A stretch of DNA of 64,000 bases from Methylomarinum sp965277025 (GTDB taxonomy: Bacteria; Pseudomonadota; Gammaproteobacteria; Methylococcales; Methylomonadaceae), in NCBI GenBank assembly GCA_965277025.1, contig OZ255706.1, positions 2,728,001 through 2,792,000 on the forward strand, written 5' to 3'. The first letter of the stretch is position 1, and each line of letters begins with the position of its first letter. The notes below the pieces were generated by a model. The model did not search any database, was not told where the DNA came from, and worked only from the letters and a program-made list of their open reading frames with translations. Shown here in pieces: positions 63,691 to 64,000 of the stretch. The translations under genes were made by a program, and so were the position numbers.

Positions 63691-64000
63691 TCAACCCACC
63701 TCCTGCGGAAAGAGCTGCTGCATCAGGCCCTTCTTGTGGTCCTTCAGCGCCACAAGCTGCGCCTCCCCGGCCCGGATCAGATCATCGATCGAGGTGAGGC
63801 AATCGGCGATTTTTTGTTGTTCGGGCTTTCTTGGGACGTTTATTGTAAAGTTCTCTAAAATCGGCATCCGTAAGGACATAACAGTGGATTTAACCGCCTG
63901 CTTTACCAACTGTGATTTCCGCCGATCCATTAAAAAGAAAATGAACTTTCCTTCCACATTAAATTGGGTGAGTGCATAGGCTCTTTGATGAAGAGAAAAT
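63691..64000 (-). CDS. hsdS: Type I restriction specificity subunit HsdS, C-terminal part
   Basis: The frame is open to the window edge. The visible 100 or so residues end a target-recognition domain (HQRAYALTQFNVEGKFIFFLM, STVMSLRMPILENFTINVP) and the conserved helix PEQQKIADCLTSIDDLIRAGEAQLVALKDHKKGLMQQLFP, typical of HsdS C-termini. hsdS precedes hsdM here, the reverse of the most common order. Confidence 0.92.
   Translation of the reverse strand, partial: FSLHQRAYALTQFNVEGKFIFFLMDRRKSQLVKQAVKSTVMSLRMPILENFTINVPRKPEQQKIADCLTSIDDLIRAGEAQLVALKDHKKGLMQQLFPQEVG

Noticed and set aside
1..64000. CRISPR arrays, tRNA and rRNA genes
   Set aside because: I found no regularly spaced direct repeats and no stretch with tRNA or rRNA character.

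Overview
The window looks like the chromosome of a gammaproteobacterium. The housekeeping blocks (hemC-hemD-hemX-hemY, yejA-B-E-F, fabI, zipA-smc, scpA-scpB-rluB, a 1,611-residue NAD-glutamate dehydrogenase, single-domain queF) are gammaproteobacterial in sequence and order. Moderate GC, a PQQ-dehydrogenase-like lipoprotein and many short palindromic repeats fit a methanotroph of the Methylococcales, but no methane monooxygenase or other diagnostic gene is present, so that genus-level guess is inference.

Layout. 1-2560: one end of a Wadjet (JetABCD) plasmid-defence operon, with jetA and the start of jetB separated by a ParDE toxin-antitoxin pair and a broken yefM antitoxin. 3337-10210: a cluster of integron gene cassettes without an integrase. 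It has two full attC sites and one half site; the cassettes carry an SF1-type helicase, a complete EcoRII/Vsr/Dcm restriction-modification-repair set and a zinc-finger HNH-like protein. 10304-32525: core metabolism, comprising a peptide ABC transporter, enoyl-ACP reductase, tetrapyrrole synthesis, arginine synthesis (argC), a possible split tRNA-wobble-uridine modification pair and glutamate dehydrogenase. 32562-47484: more core genes (rluB, scpAB, M50 protease, YciO, lytic transglycosylase) mixed with insertions. These are an ISAs1-type IS with 10-bp target duplications, an IS701-type IS, and two copies of a 285-bp element that interrupts rlmG and the IS701 transposase without any target duplication. 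47746-54684: zipA-smc, queF, psd and a frameshifted PilZ-membrane gene. 54880-57461: an operon of a PQQ-propeller lipoprotein that has lost its cofactor residues and a truncated leucine-rich-repeat protein. 57462-61726: nested IS remains (IS5/IS1182-type, IS66, IS3, IS21 fragment). 61713-64000: part of a type I restriction system (hsdM, end of hsdS).

The strongest signals are the 285-bp seamless element, the integrase-less cassette cluster carrying defence functions, the Wadjet operon split by a toxin-antitoxin module, the PQQ pseudoenzyme operon, and an IS insertion that appears to have replaced the start codon of an uncharacterised membrane/coiled-coil two-gene operon. Several genes (rlmG, ISAs1 transposase, PilZ gene, istB fragment) carry single-base frameshifts, some of them in homopolymer runs. 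Some of these may be sequencing errors rather than real mutations.
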